A stretch of 64,000 nucleotides of DNA from Mycobacterium sp. E2733 (GCF_001667585.1 NZ_LZJZ01000027.1:1-64000), one strand, 5' to 3'; shown: positions 11,286-20,610, counted from the stretch's first letter. Made by a program: numbers and translations. Notes: generated by a model from the sequence alone, not told the origin.

Positions 11286-12563
11286 ATGAGGTTGGTGCTG
11301 GCGAGCTATGGGAGTCGCGGCGATATCGAGCCTTCCGTTGCTCTCGGTAGCGAACTACTGCGCCGAGGGCATGACGTTTGTATGGCCGTGCCGCCCAACT
11401 TCGTTGATTTCGCCAAAGAGGTCGGCCTTGCGGCCCATGCTTATGGTCCCGAGTTGCAGGCTTTTTGGGACGAGGAATTTCTCCGCGGCTTCTGGCCGAA
11501 CATGCTCCGCAGTCTCTGGACGATCCGGGAGCCGATCAGGCTCGTGCGCGAGCTTTGGGAGCCCTGCCTTCGAGCCTGGAGGGAAATGAGCGAGACGCTG
11601 GCTTCGCTGGCCGACGGGGCTGACCTGCTGTGCACCGGTTTGCTTTATCAGGATCTCGCTATCAGCGTCGCGGAGGCGTACGACCTCCCGTTTGCCACCC
11701 TCCATTACTTCCCGATCCGGCCCAATGGGCAGTTTTTGGCCGGTGTGCCATCGCCCTTAGTGCGTCCGGCGCTGACATTCCACGACTGGTTTTGTTGGCG
11801 CATGAACAAGAGGGCCGAGGATGCGCAGCGCCGTGAACTGGGCTTACCTGAGGCGAAGCGTTTTGCGGCGAGACGGATCGCGGAAAGGGGATCGCTGGAA
11901 ATCCAGGCCTACGACAAGGCATTCTTTCCAGACTTGGAGGCCGAATGGACAAAATGGGGCCCTCGGCGTCCCTTTGTCGGTTCTCTGACGATGGGGCTGA
12001 CCACGGAGGATGACGATGAGGTCGCATCATGGATTGCTTCCGGAAGACCGCCGATCTGTTTCGCCCTGGGGACCATCGCGGCCGAATCACCGGCCGCCAC
12101 CCTGGAAATGATCGGCGTCGCGTGCGCGCAGCTGGGCGAGCGAGCGCTGGTTTGTACCGGCGGGCGTGACTTCACCAGCGGCGCACCGCAATTCGAACAC
12201 GTCAAAGTGGTAGGCATGGCAAATTACGGCAGGATCTTCCCTGCCTGCCGTGCCGTCGTTCATCACGGCGGCTCGGGTACCACACACGCCGGCCTCCGTG
12301 CCGGACTCCCGACGTTGATTTGGTGGACGTCGGGCGATCAGCCTTTTTGGGCAATGGCGGTGAGACGATTGAAGGTCGGGACCGCACGGCGGTTCGCGGC
12401 CACTACCCGTGAGTCGTTGATCCAGGACCTGCGCCGGATCCTGGCACCCGAATATGCCGCTCGCGCTCGTGCTTTCGCCCACCACTTGACTGAACCCGCC
12501 GAAAGCGCCACCCGAGCCGCCGATCTTGTGGAAGAGTTCGCCCGTGTGAGGCATCCAGCCTGA
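11286..12563 (+). CDS. GT1-family glycosyltransferase (GPL type), outlying copy
   Basis: With ATG 11286 the protein is 425 residues, matching the three paralogues in this window (422-427) and starting with the shared motif MRLVLASYGSRGDIEPS. Upstream ATGs at 11223 or 11235 would add a 17- to 21-residue tail absent from the paralogues. The GT-B fold donor site is seen in the C-terminal half: VVHHGGSGTTHAGLRAGLP and SGDQPFW. These enzymes move 6-deoxytalose or rhamnose onto the lipopeptide or the growing oligosaccharide. This copy is separated from the others by about 15 kb, lies on the other strand and differs at the HHGGSGTT-HA step (others have AA), suggesting another donor or acceptor. Which of GtfA, GtfB, RtfA or a serovar enzyme it is cannot be decided here. 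Confidence 0.85.
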   Translation: MRLVLASYGSRGDIEPSVALGSELLRRGHDVCMAVPPNFVDFAKEVGLAAHAYGPELQAFWDEEFLRGFWPNMLRSLWTIREPIRLVRELWEPCLRAWREMSETLASLADGADLLCTGLLYQDLAISVAEAYDLPFATLHYFPIRPNGQFLAGVPSPLVRPALTFHDWFCWRMNKRAEDAQRRELGLPEAKRFAARRIAERGSLEIQAYDKAFFPDLEAEWTKWGPRRPFVGSLTMGLTTEDDDEVASWIASGRPPICFALGTIAAESPAATLEMIGVACAQLGERALVCTGGRDFTSGAPQFEHVKVVGMANYGRIFPACRAVVHHGGSGTTHAGLRAGLPTLIWWTSGDQPFWAMAVRRLKVGTARRFAATTRESLIQDLRRILAPEYAARARAFAHHLTEPAESATRAADLVEEFARVRHPA

Positions 12564-12571
12564 AGGCGGCG

Positions 12572-12605
12572 GTCCGCTACCGGACGAGCGTTCGTGCAGT
12601 AACGC
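12572..12605 (+). terminator. Tandem hairpins after glycosyltransferase stop
   Basis: Two short stem-loops follow the stop at 12563: GTCCG (12572-12576) pairs with CGGAC (12581-12585), and GCGTT (12588-12592) with AACGC (12601-12605). There is no U-run, which is common for mycobacterial terminators. Stems are only five base pairs, so the call is tentative. Confidence 0.35.
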
Positions 12606-12784
12606 ATCGGGGACATCGGGTCAAAGTCGTTGGTGCCAGACCGCCCGTCAAGCCATGGAGAGCGAGGCAGCCGTTATATTGCCCTTCGAGCATGAAAGTG
12701 GGCGCCGCGATTCCGCCTGTCGGCCACCGAAATATCTGATCGCTGCTCGTCTCGACGAGATATGAACGTGGGCAGGTTGCGGGC

Positions 12785-14509
12785 ATGATTGAAGCCCTGG
12801 GCATAGCGATGGTGAAAAACGAGGCCGATGTCATAGAAGCGTTTGTTCGACACAATCTGAACTTCATGGACGCTATGGTCATCATCGACAACGATTCGGT
12901 CGACGACACCCGTGAAATCCTGGTGTGCTTGCAGCGTGACGGGTTACCAATCATCATTTTCGACGATCCCGTCGTGGGCCACTTTCAAGCGGAAATAGTA
13001 ACTGCGGTGTACCGGAAGGTGGTTCCGCAGTTCAAGCCGCGTTTCGTGTTCTTACTGGATGCCGATGAATTTATCGTCACTCCCTCGCGGGAAACTCTAT
13101 ATAGCCAATTGCGGGCTCTGCGCCCCGGCACTCAGGCGCAGTACGCTTGGCGCACCTACATTCCGGCGCCGACGGGCCCGGAAGGCGATTCGTCGGATCC
13201 CTTACGGAGCATCACTCACCGCAGGGCCGTTGAGCAGCCGTGGTATAAGCCGGTAATAGTGACTAACCCTAAGATCGATACGAAGGTAAGCATCAAGCAG
13301 GGAAACCACGGGGCCAGCTACGCGCGTTTGCCATTGCGCAAAGTGAAGCTGCACGATGTGACGATAGCTCACTTTCCTGTGCGAAGCGTCGAACAGTTCA
13401 CCAGCAAGATATTGGTCGGATGGATCGCCAATTTAGAGCGGAATCGGTATCGGCTGGACATGGCACACGGGATCCATTGGAAGGTGGTCTATGACCGCAT
13501 TGTTCGTGGTCCTGCGTTCACGACTGAAGACTTGACGCTGGAAGCGCTCAGGTATGCACAACTATCGAAGTCGGACTTCGAGTGGCCGCGCGACGTCGTT
13601 CGCGACCCCGTTGCGCCGGGTTATACGAAGTTGACTGCGCGACCGGCGAGTACTACCACCTCACTGCAAAAAGTTGTCAGGTCGATCGACAGAATCTTCA
13701 ACCCCGAGGCCGATCTTTCTAGTCTCGATTCGGACATTCGATTCTTGCTTGCTTCTGATCGAAAGAAGAAGTCCCGGCCACTCTTGAGGCCCCCATCCAC
13801 GAATGATCGCAGCGGTAACTTCGAATCGTGTATCGATCTGCCGCCCTTTCGCTATCTCGCGGAGCGTTATTGCCCCGACTCCGTACTGGAATTCGGCTGT
13901 GAATCGGGCGTCTACCTGCGGTATTTCGCTTCTCATGGAGCTGGCCTGGTGAAAGGAGTCGACTGCGGCGAGAGAAAGCCGAAGTACCTCGAAGCCGACG
14001 AATTCGCACGGGGCGATTTAGGCAACCCACTGAACCTGGGCCGGACTTTTGATCTCGTGATTTGCGCAGGACTAGCCAATGTTGACGGAAAGTTAGATCA
14101 AACGCGAGTCGCAAACATCACGCGACATGCTCGGGAGCGGATAGTGCTCTTCGGTCAGCGGAACGCACCTGCCGGGGTCCGTGGGGCGTTTTCAGCCACT
14201 CTCGATTCATTTGCCTCAGCGGGCTGGAACCCTTGCCTTTTCGACTCTTTGACGCTGCGGTCTCTTTCCACTGTGCCCTGGTTTCGCCAGGGCACAGTTG
14301 TGCTGACGCGAGACAGCGGAGACGCCACCGTCACGGACCGCCTCATAGAGCTGGACGAGCGATCGATGAAATGGAGGAAGAGGTGGCCGGCTCTCATCAC
14401 CCACCCATTCACCGAGACAGAAGCGAGGTTGTCGGTTCGCCGAGACTCCCGCGCCGTGGCGATGGCAAACAAAGTCATGCGAGCAATCATTGCGCGAGCT
14501 TTCCATTGA
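12785..14509 (+). CDS. Two-domain glycosyltransferase-methyltransferase-like fusion
   Basis: The protein has 574 residues. The first ~300 look like a family 2/92-type GT-A glycosyltransferase: AMVKNEADVIEAFVRHNL near the N-terminus, IDNDSVDDT at 34-42, and the metal-binding DADEF at 92-96. From about residue 355 a class I SAM methyltransferase-like domain follows, with motif I VLEFGCESGVYLRYF near 365-380 and FDLVICAGLANV later. The two could add and methylate the same sugar. The gene lies between the outlying GT1 and drrABC. Its base composition is visibly lower in GC than mutB or mps1 (for example AAA, AAT and ATA codons are frequent), suggesting transfer. The donor sugar is unknown, and whether the methyltransferase domain is active needs testing. 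Confidence 0.75.
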   Translation: MIEALGIAMVKNEADVIEAFVRHNLNFMDAMVIIDNDSVDDTREILVCLQRDGLPIIIFDDPVVGHFQAEIVTAVYRKVVPQFKPRFVFLLDADEFIVTPSRETLYSQLRALRPGTQAQYAWRTYIPAPTGPEGDSSDPLRSITHRRAVEQPWYKPVIVTNPKIDTKVSIKQGNHGASYARLPLRKVKLHDVTIAHFPVRSVEQFTSKILVGWIANLERNRYRLDMAHGIHWKVVYDRIVRGPAFTTEDLTLEALRYAQLSKSDFEWPRDVVRDPVAPGYTKLTARPASTTTSLQKVVRSIDRIFNPEADLSSLDSDIRFLLASDRKKKSRPLLRPPSTNDRSGNFESCIDLPPFRYLAERYCPDSVLEFGCESGVYLRYFASHGAGLVKGVDCGERKPKYLEADEFARGDLGNPLNLGRTFDLVICAGLANVDGKLDQTRVANITRHARERIVLFGQRNAPAGVRGAFSATLDSFASAGWNPCLFDSLTLRSLSTVPWFRQGTVVLTRDSGDATVTDRLIELDERSMKWRKRWPALITHPFTETEARLSVRRDSRAVAMANKVMRAIIARAFH

Positions 14510-14621
14510 TCAACGCCCGTAGTTGACGGTCAGCTGATCGGTGTTGGCCGAAATACCCTGAGGCACAATAAATCTTGTAGAGCGAAGGAATGAAGCGCAC
14601 CTTTGGGCGCTCAGCTCCGAG

Positions 14622-14668
14622 GTTGACGACACACACGAAGGCGTCCCCGTCCGCGACAGGTCGTCAAC
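14622..14668. promoter_or_regulatory. Perfect 9-bp inverted repeat upstream of drrA
   Basis: GTTGACGAC (14622-14630) is the exact reverse complement of GTCGTCAAC (14660-14668), with a 29-base spacer. It ends 46 bases before the drrA GTG, within the only untranscribed stretch between the fusion gene and the transporter. A regulator-binding site is a reasonable guess; chance cannot be excluded. Confidence 0.35.
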
Positions 14669-14714
14669 TGGCCATACGTCAACATCCGGACAGACGCCAT
14701 GAAATACTCAGCTG

Positions 14715-15662
14715 GTGAGCTCACTGGCGATCGAGGTTGTCGGCCTCACGAAGACATTTGGGGGAAACACACCTGCGCTCAACGGCGTGAGCTTTTCAGT
14801 TCCCGCCGGGACGGTGTGTGGGCTGCTCGGCCACAACGGCGCAGGGAAGACGACTACTATCAATATCCTGTCCACGTTGATCCGCCCGACCTCGGGCCGT
14901 GCGCTGGTCAGCGGATATGACGTCGTTCGCCAGTCCGACCGAGTGCGTGCCAGCATCGGGATTGCTGGGCAGTTCACGGGGATGGACCCATTGCTCACCG
15001 GGCGGGAGAACCTGGTGTTGTTCGGCCGGCTGCGCGGCCTGCGACGGCAGCAGGCGAAAGCTCGCGCAGAGGAGCTACTTGAACAGTTCAGCCTCGTCGA
15101 GGCGGCCAATCGGCGGGTGTCCACCTACTCCGGCGGCATGCGGCGGCGCGTTGACCTGGCCAGCGCCTTGGTGGTGCTGCCCAAAGTGCTTTTCCTCGAC
15201 GAGCCGACCACCGGGCTGGACCCACGTAGCCGCCGTGCCATGTGGTCGTTGGTGAGCTCATTGGCCCTACAGGGTGTCACCGTGTTGCTGACCACGCAGT
15301 ACCTAGAGGAGGCCGATGTGCTGAGCGACTCGATTGTGGTCATCGACCACGGGCGGGTGATTGCCAGCGGAACGGCCGAATCCCTTAAGCGCCGAGTGGG
15401 CGCCAGCTACTGCCAGGTGACCCCGGCCAATCCCGCCGACCTGCCTAAGGTCGCGGCGGCGCTGGCCGGGCTCGAAGGGATCGACATCGACGCCGACATG
15501 AACTTTGTGTCGGTGCCCGCCCCAGACGGGGTGGCCTCCCTGGGTGAGGTGTTTCGGCGGGTCGATGCGCTCGGCATCGAACTCGTCGACATCTCACTCC
15601 GCAAACCGTCGCTCGATGAGGCATTTCTGCACCTCACCGAGCAGCCTGTTGCGCAACCATGA
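14715..15662 (+). CDS. drrA: ABC exporter ATPase, DrrA family
   Basis: The 315-residue protein starts at GTG 14715. It shows Walker A (GHNGAGKTTT), the Q-loop region, the ABC signature YSGGMRRR, Walker B VLFLDEPTTGLD and the H-loop-like TTQYLEEAD. DrrA proteins power lipid export with DrrB and DrrC; in M. tuberculosis this system carries phthiocerol dimycocerosates, and in M. avium-complex strains a drr set marks one end of the GPL cluster. The stop overlaps the drrB start (ATGA). A DrrA-type C-terminal tail (about residues 225-315) is present. Transport of GPL itself is inferred from position. Confidence 0.93.
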   Translation: MSSLAIEVVGLTKTFGGNTPALNGVSFSVPAGTVCGLLGHNGAGKTTTINILSTLIRPTSGRALVSGYDVVRQSDRVRASIGIAGQFTGMDPLLTGRENLVLFGRLRGLRRQQAKARAEELLEQFSLVEAANRRVSTYSGGMRRRVDLASALVVLPKVLFLDEPTTGLDPRSRRAMWSLVSSLALQGVTVLLTTQYLEEADVLSDSIVVIDHGRVIASGTAESLKRRVGASYCQVTPANPADLPKVAAALAGLEGIDIDADMNFVSVPAPDGVASLGEVFRRVDALGIELVDISLRKPSLDEAFLHLTEQPVAQP

Positions 15663-16399
15663 CCGCCCTAGCTGCCCTCACCGAACGTTCCCTGCTCGCC
15701 GCTGCGCGAGACGGCGGGCTGATGTTCGAAATCTTCTCACCCGTCGGATACCTCGTCGGGTTTTCCCTGGCGCTGCACGGCCTGGTCGACACCGGACATA
15801 TCAGCTATCCGCAGTACCTGGTCCCCGCGGTCGCCATTCAGGCAGTGGTCCTGGTGGCGATGCTCACCGCGGATCGCGCGGCACGCGACCACTTGCATGG
15901 GATGGGGGAGCGGTTGCGGACGCTACCGATCGCCGCGGCAGTGCCGGTGACCGCCCGAATAGTGGCGACCCTGCTCCGTGCCGCGCTCGCCCTGGCGGTG
16001 GCGATCGCCGCCGGTTACGCCTTCGGATTCCGGATCACCGGCGGACTGGTGTACGCGCTGGGCTTTGTCGCCATCGCGTTGCTGTTGGGCCTAGCCGTCG
16101 CGCTGGCCGCCGACGCACTCGGCTCCAGCACCAGCAGCCCCCAGGGCACCAGCCACGTGCTGTTTGTCCCCCAGCTGCTGCTGTTCATGCTGTCCACGGG
16201 GATCGCACCCGAGAGCACCTTCCCCGCGTGGTTGCGCCCGTACGTACGCAACCAGCCGCTGTCTGTGGTCGCTGAAACACTGCGGGGCTTGGGCTCCGGC
16301 CATGTGGCGCTCGGTGATCTGGCGGCCACCCTGGCCTGGTGTGTCGGGATGGTGCTGGTCTTCGGTGCGATCACGCTGCGGCTGCAGAGGCGGACCTAA
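15659..16399 (+). CDS. drrB: ABC exporter membrane subunit, DrrB family
   Basis: The 246-residue protein is largely hydrophobic with about six membrane segments (for example LALAVAIAAGYAFGF and LGFVAIALLLGLAVALAA). It belongs to the ABC-2 permease family. The motif MGERLRTLPIAAAVPVTAR, an amphipathic loop that contacts the ATPase in this family, is visible. It overlaps drrA by four bases and is followed three bases later by drrC. It would form the transmembrane pore with DrrC. Confidence 0.88.
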   Translation: MTALAALTERSLLAAARDGGLMFEIFSPVGYLVGFSLALHGLVDTGHISYPQYLVPAVAIQAVVLVAMLTADRAARDHLHGMGERLRTLPIAAAVPVTARIVATLLRAALALAVAIAAGYAFGFRITGGLVYALGFVAIALLLGLAVALAADALGSSTSSPQGTSHVLFVPQLLLFMLSTGIAPESTFPAWLRPYVRNQPLSVVAETLRGLGSGHVALGDLAATLAWCVGMVLVFGAITLRLQRRT

Positions 16400-16402
16400 T
16401 AG

Positions 16403-17191
16403 ATGCCGCGGCACCGAATACAGGGCTCGCTGATCGTCGAAAGCTGGGTCCAAGCCGGTCGACTCCTCACCGAGTGGCGGCGTGAGCGGGCCGTGCTGGT
16501 GGGATCTTTGATCATCCCTGTCAGCCTTCTACTCGTGTACGTCGTGGTGCTGGATGAGCGGGTGCACAAGATCACCGGCGTCCAGAGCGTTTACAGCCTC
16601 GTTCCAGTGTGTGCGGTGCTTGCGGGCTTGTTTGGGGCCCTCAGCACTTCGCTTGGCATCGCGATGGACCGCGATTCGGGGCTGCTGAGCCGGATGTGGG
16701 TACTGCCAGTGCACCGGGCGAGCGCGCTCACCGGACGGTTGACCGCCGAGGCGGTGCGAGCTCTCATCGGAACGATCCTAATCACCGGCATCGGGGTCGC
16801 GATGGGACTGCGATTCAGTCACGGCTGGGCCACCGTACTGGTGTATGTCTTGATCCCGCCGATCGTGGTGGTCGGGTTCGCAGCGCTGATCATGGCATTT
16901 GCCATCCGCACCAATGGTGTCGCCCTCATGACCTGGTTGGCGGCCGGGACCGTTGCGCTGGCGTTCCTCAATCCCGGTACCACGCCGATCATGCTCTACC
17001 CTGACTGGCTCCGGCCGTTCGTTCGCATCCAACCGATGTCGCCACCCATCGAGGCGATGTTGGGACTTGCCCACGGCGGTCCGCTATTGTGGCCCCTCGC
17101 GCTAACTTTTGCCTGGGCGCTCGTGCTGTTCGCGATTTTCATCCCGGTCGCGGTCCGCGGCTACCGGAGCGCCGCCGAGTCCAGTGCTTAG
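16403..17191 (+). CDS. drrC: ABC exporter membrane subunit, DrrC family
   Basis: The 262-residue permease has about six hydrophobic segments (first: AVLVGSLIIPVSLLLVYVVVL) and the ABC-2 coupling loop around SGLLSRMWVLPVHRASALTGR. It ends the drrABC operon. In published M. avium-complex work drrC is a standard boundary marker of the serovar-specific GPL segment, and here the sugar-biosynthesis genes begin directly after it, in agreement. The next gene starts after a 215-base gap. Confidence 0.88.
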   Translation: MPRHRIQGSLIVESWVQAGRLLTEWRRERAVLVGSLIIPVSLLLVYVVVLDERVHKITGVQSVYSLVPVCAVLAGLFGALSTSLGIAMDRDSGLLSRMWVLPVHRASALTGRLTAEAVRALIGTILITGIGVAMGLRFSHGWATVLVYVLIPPIVVVGFAALIMAFAIRTNGVALMTWLAAGTVALAFLNPGTTPIMLYPDWLRPFVRIQPMSPPIEAMLGLAHGGPLLWPLALTFAWALVLFAIFIPVAVRGYRSAAESSA

Positions 17192-17280
17192 GGCGCCATT
17201 CATCGACGATGTCGGCCGCCTCGGCTGGCAGGTTGGGTCGGGCCGAATCGCCGTGAAATTTTCGGCATGCGATCCCGAAA

Positions 17281-17311
17281 GTGACTGCGAAGCCTGCAAG
17301 TAACGTACTAT
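17281..17311 (+). promoter_or_regulatory. Possible sigma-A-type promoter before sugar operon
   Basis: A TACTAT hexamer (17306-17311) fits a mycobacterial -10 box, and GTGACT (17281-17286) lies 19 bases upstream as a weak -35. It would start transcription in the 215-base gap between drrC and the C-methyltransferase, about 90 bases before the latter. Read by eye only. Confidence 0.25.
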
Positions 17312-17406
17312 CGCCCTACTACTCGTCGTGGAGATGATCGTGATTCCATGGACGAACACCACGTAATCGGTAGTGATCTGCACACGAGGCAAAGGGGAGC
17401 CTGTTT

Positions 17407-18609
17407 ATGCCTGCACCGCCAGCTGCGACGATGGAATGTCGATTGTGCGGCGAACCCGCCGCGACCGAATTCCTCAATCTGGGTCAGCAACCGCTCGCGA
17501 ACAAATACCCTACCGAGGCTGAATTTGCCGCAGAAGACTTTTTTCCTTTGCAGGTCTTCTTCTGTCCCGCGTGCAAGAATGTGCAGCTCGGTACTATCGT
17601 ATCGCGGGAGAGGATGTTCGAAGATTACTACTATCTGTCTTCCGTAAATCGTGGCCTAGTGGAGCATTTCGAGGATCTTGCCCGGCAGCTGGCGTCGGCA
17701 CATTTTGTCGTCGATGTTGGATCCAACGACGGGATTCTCCTCAGGCCGCTCCAGAAGCTGGGTGTGAAAGCGCTCGGTGTCGAGCCATCAATCAACGTAT
17801 CAAAGATCGCCAACGATCAAGGCTTCGAAACGCTGACAACTTTTTTCGACCTTCCAGCCGCCGAAAGGATCGAGGAGTCCTACGGAAGAGCGGATGCGAT
17901 CGTTGCCAGCAGTGTCTTCACCCATCTCGAGAACCCGAGCGGTTTCATCGAGGCCGTGAAACGGCTGCTGACGGACGACGGCACATTCATCGTAGAGGTC
18001 GAATATATTGGAGCCATACTTGAGACGACGCAATTCGAGCGTTTCTATTTAGACCGTATCTTCTATTATTCGCTGACATCGCTCGCAAGACTATTTGCCG
18101 CGCACGGCATGTCCATCGCTGACGTGCGAGAGATTACACCGCATGGCGGCTCCTTGCAGGTATTCGTGCAACGAGCGGGGCAGCACCCTGCCTCGGACGC
18201 GACGCGCCAGCTCCTCGCGCGCGAAGAAAAGAGTTTGACCGAGGAAACCTTGCACGAGTTTCGGCGCAACGTCGATCTTCAAGTGTCCGCCTTTAGAGAT
18301 CAGCTGGCTGAGTACCAGCAAGCCGGATTGCGGGTTGCTGGATACGGTTCGCCCGCGCGTGTGGCAACGATATGTAATTATGGTGGAATCGGACCCAGCG
18401 AAATTTCGTTCACCGTCGATGACAGCCCCTTGAAGCAGAACAAATTCACCCCCGGCACACACATCCCGATAGTGCCCAAAAGCTACTTGGACGAAAACAA
18501 GTCTGACGTGCTGGTCGTCTTTGCGTACGAGTATTTCGACGATATCAAGAAGAAGACCGACGGAGCGTACCGCTATCTGAAGCCCATTCCACCCACCGAG
18601 TTGACGTAA
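17407..18609 (+). CDS. NDP-sugar C-methyltransferase (zinc-binding, TylC3/NovU-like)
   Basis: The 400-residue protein has the three-part layout of sugar C-methyltransferases: an N-terminal zinc site (C11, C14, C53, C56), a SAM domain with motif VVDVGSNDGILLRPL near residues 99-113, and a C-terminal domain containing GYGSPARVATICNYGGI. Members put a methyl group on C3 (or C5) of a 4-keto NDP-sugar. The start ATG at 17407 follows a GGGGAG ribosome site; a second ATG at 17431 is possible. It begins a tight operon with the decarboxylase-like gene (16 bases apart) and a Gfo/Idh reductase, implying a branched sugar. A second homologue lies at 39541-40764. Confidence 0.83.
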   Translation: MPAPPAATMECRLCGEPAATEFLNLGQQPLANKYPTEAEFAAEDFFPLQVFFCPACKNVQLGTIVSRERMFEDYYYLSSVNRGLVEHFEDLARQLASAHFVVDVGSNDGILLRPLQKLGVKALGVEPSINVSKIANDQGFETLTTFFDLPAAERIEESYGRADAIVASSVFTHLENPSGFIEAVKRLLTDDGTFIVEVEYIGAILETTQFERFYLDRIFYYSLTSLARLFAAHGMSIADVREITPHGGSLQVFVQRAGQHPASDATRQLLAREEKSLTEETLHEFRRNVDLQVSAFRDQLAEYQQAGLRVAGYGSPARVATICNYGGIGPSEISFTVDDSPLKQNKFTPGTHIPIVPKSYLDENKSDVLVVFAYEYFDDIKKKTDGAYRYLKPIPPTELT

Positions 18610-18625
18610 CAGAAGGATATTCCAC

Positions 18626-19705
18626 ATGGCTGAACACTTCATTCTTCGCCGCGATACCGAGGCAATCGTCCAGGGGCTCGGGGAAGATGCGGACTTGCTT
18701 TCAGGAAAAACCGTACTGTTGAGTGGAGGCGCGGGTTTCCTCGGCAAGCACTTTCTTCGAGTATTCAAACGGCTCAACGATACGATCCTCGAGCGCCCTG
18801 TTCGCGTCCTCTCGGTCGATAACTTTATTACCGGCGATCCAAGCACCGCCGAGCGTGACGAGAATATTGCCGAAGTGTGGGCCGACGTCACCTATCCGCT
18901 GCCCGTGCGCGAAGACATTCACTACATCATGCATGCGGCCGGCTTGGCTTCGCCGGTCTACTATATGAAGTATCCGCTCGAAACCATCGAAAGCGCGGTA
19001 TCGGGCATCAAGAATCTGCTGGAGTTGGGGCGCCAGAACCCGTCGCTGGAAGGTTTTTTGTTCTTCAGTTCGAGCGAAATCTACGGTGACCCCGATCCGC
19101 GCTTTGTACCCACTCCCGAGACCTACCATGGTCACGTCTCCAGCGTCGGCCCTCGGGCTTGCTATGACGAATCGAAGCGGCTGGCGGAAACGATCGCGAC
19201 GGTCTATCACCAGAAGTACGGCTTGCCGGTCACGATCGTGAGGCCCTTCAATGTGTTCGGGCCTGGAATGAAGCACAATGATCGGCGCGTCATTCCGATG
19301 TTCACCTATCAAGCGCTGACCGGCGAGCCGATTCCGGTACATGGAGACGGATTGCAAACCCGAACGTTCTGTTACACGACGGACGCAATCACCGGATTTT
19401 TGAAGGTGCTTCTCAGGGGACGTCCCGGCGAGCCCTACAATATCGGCAATTCCGCCAACGAAATCTCGATGATCGATCTTGCCGAGTTGTACGCAAAGCT
19501 AGTTCCGGGCACGACATTTCAGCAAATCGATTATCCGGACACCTACCCGGCGGGGGAGCCCCAGCGACGCTGTCCGGATCTATCCAAAGCCAGTGAAGAG
19601 CTTAACTATCAACCACGGGTCGATGTCCGAGACGGACTCGGACGATTCATTGACTGGGCCAAAGACCAGGATTCTTACCGGAAGGGTGTATGCGACTCGC
19701 TGTAA
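18626..19705 (+). CDS. UDP-glucuronate decarboxylase (UDP-xylose synthase)-like SDR
   Basis: The 359-residue extended SDR has GGAGFLG at 34-40, catalytic Y180/K184 in ACYDESK, and SSSEIYGDP. The stretches GPRACYDESKR and GDGLQTRTFCY (R246) closely resemble the signature of UDP-xylose synthases, which oxidise UDP-glucuronate at C4, decarboxylate it and reduce the 4-keto pentose. The presence of UDP-glucose dehydrogenase at 21974-23299 supplies the substrate, supporting this over a dTDP-glucose dehydratase. A strong AGAAGGA site precedes ATG 18626. Whether it finishes reduction or releases the 4-keto sugar to the neighbouring C-methyltransferase cannot be told. Confidence 0.8.
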   Translation: MAEHFILRRDTEAIVQGLGEDADLLSGKTVLLSGGAGFLGKHFLRVFKRLNDTILERPVRVLSVDNFITGDPSTAERDENIAEVWADVTYPLPVREDIHYIMHAAGLASPVYYMKYPLETIESAVSGIKNLLELGRQNPSLEGFLFFSSSEIYGDPDPRFVPTPETYHGHVSSVGPRACYDESKRLAETIATVYHQKYGLPVTIVRPFNVFGPGMKHNDRRVIPMFTYQALTGEPIPVHGDGLQTRTFCYTTDAITGFLKVLLRGRPGEPYNIGNSANEISMIDLAELYAKLVPGTTFQQIDYPDTYPAGEPQRRCPDLSKASEELNYQPRVDVRDGLGRFIDWAKDQDSYRKGVCDSL

Positions 19706-20565
19706 TCGGCCGGGGAAAGTGGGGTGCGAACATCGTCCGCACGCTGGCGGCGATGCATGATGTAGAGCTGATTGGCGAGTCGAAGAAATTCGCTGTCATT
19801 GCTCGCCAACGACCCGACGGTGTTCTGATCGCGACGCCCTCCGCGACGCATGCCGAAGTCGCCATCCCGTTTATCGATGCAGCCATTCCCACTTTTATTG
19901 AAAAACCAATGGCTACAAAGGTGGACGATGCGGTCCGCATTCGCGAGGCGGCGCTAAGTTCTGGCGCACCCGTTGTCGTCGGCCACGTACATTTACACAA
20001 CCCGGCGTTCCAGGCTGCAAAAAACCTTTTATCTCAAGTTGAACCCGTACAGGCGGTGTTCTGGGAGGGAATGAATCAGTATCCACGAAAGGACTCGTCG
20101 GTGTCATGGGACTGGCTTCCGCACGGTCTCTCCATGGCGCAGGCTCTCCTCGACGCTAACCCGTGCTCCGTCCAGGCCCGCGGCGTCGGCGAAATATCAG
20201 GGTTCCAGGCGGCAATCGCGAGATTCGTGATCGCTGGCGTTCCGTTGATTGCTAGCGTCAGCTGGATGTCGCCGCTGAAGCGTCATCGCATGACAATTCT
20301 GGGAGAAGAGAATTCGCTCACCTTCGACGACACCGCACAGAGGAAGCTTTCGCTGAGCATCTCCGGGTATACATCGTTCCCCACATATGGCGGAGAACCT
20401 CCGCTGACGCGCGAACTTCGGTCGTTCATCGACGTTCTGCGGGCTGGGAAACCGGATACGACCCGGCTAAAGGACGAAGTTGCAATCGTGCGAGCGATCG
20501 CCGCCACTGAAGAATCCGCTCGGAATGCTGGTCAGTTGGTGGTAATCGACAGCTGTCGACCGTGA
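19690..20565 (+). CDS. Gfo/Idh/MocA-family sugar oxidoreductase
   Basis: The 291-residue protein starts inside the end of the previous gene (16-base overlap), so it is co-translated. Its N-terminus carries the NAD(P) motif VIGRGKWGANIV, and the family EKP motif appears in FIEKPMATK, with a histidine-containing VVGHVHLHNPAF afterwards. Members include ketoreductases of NDP-sugar pathways. In this operon it is the obvious candidate to reduce the C-methylated keto sugar. It is shorter than typical members (about 330-350), mainly through a compact C-terminal half. Confidence 0.78.
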   Translation: MRLAVIGRGKWGANIVRTLAAMHDVELIGESKKFAVIARQRPDGVLIATPSATHAEVAIPFIDAAIPTFIEKPMATKVDDAVRIREAALSSGAPVVVGHVHLHNPAFQAAKNLLSQVEPVQAVFWEGMNQYPRKDSSVSWDWLPHGLSMAQALLDANPCSVQARGVGEISGFQAAIARFVIAGVPLIASVSWMSPLKRHRMTILGEENSLTFDDTAQRKLSLSISGYTSFPTYGGEPPLTRELRSFIDVLRAGKPDTTRLKDEVAIVRAIAATEESARNAGQLVVIDSCRP

Positions 20566-20610
20566 CTGCTGATGAGATGCGTTCGTGGATGGTGTGCGGT
20601 GGGCTCGGAC

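Noticed and set aside
12601..12784. Gene in the gap before the fusion enzyme
   Set aside because: Only short frames without ribosome site; minus frame 12577-12957 overlaps the real gene.
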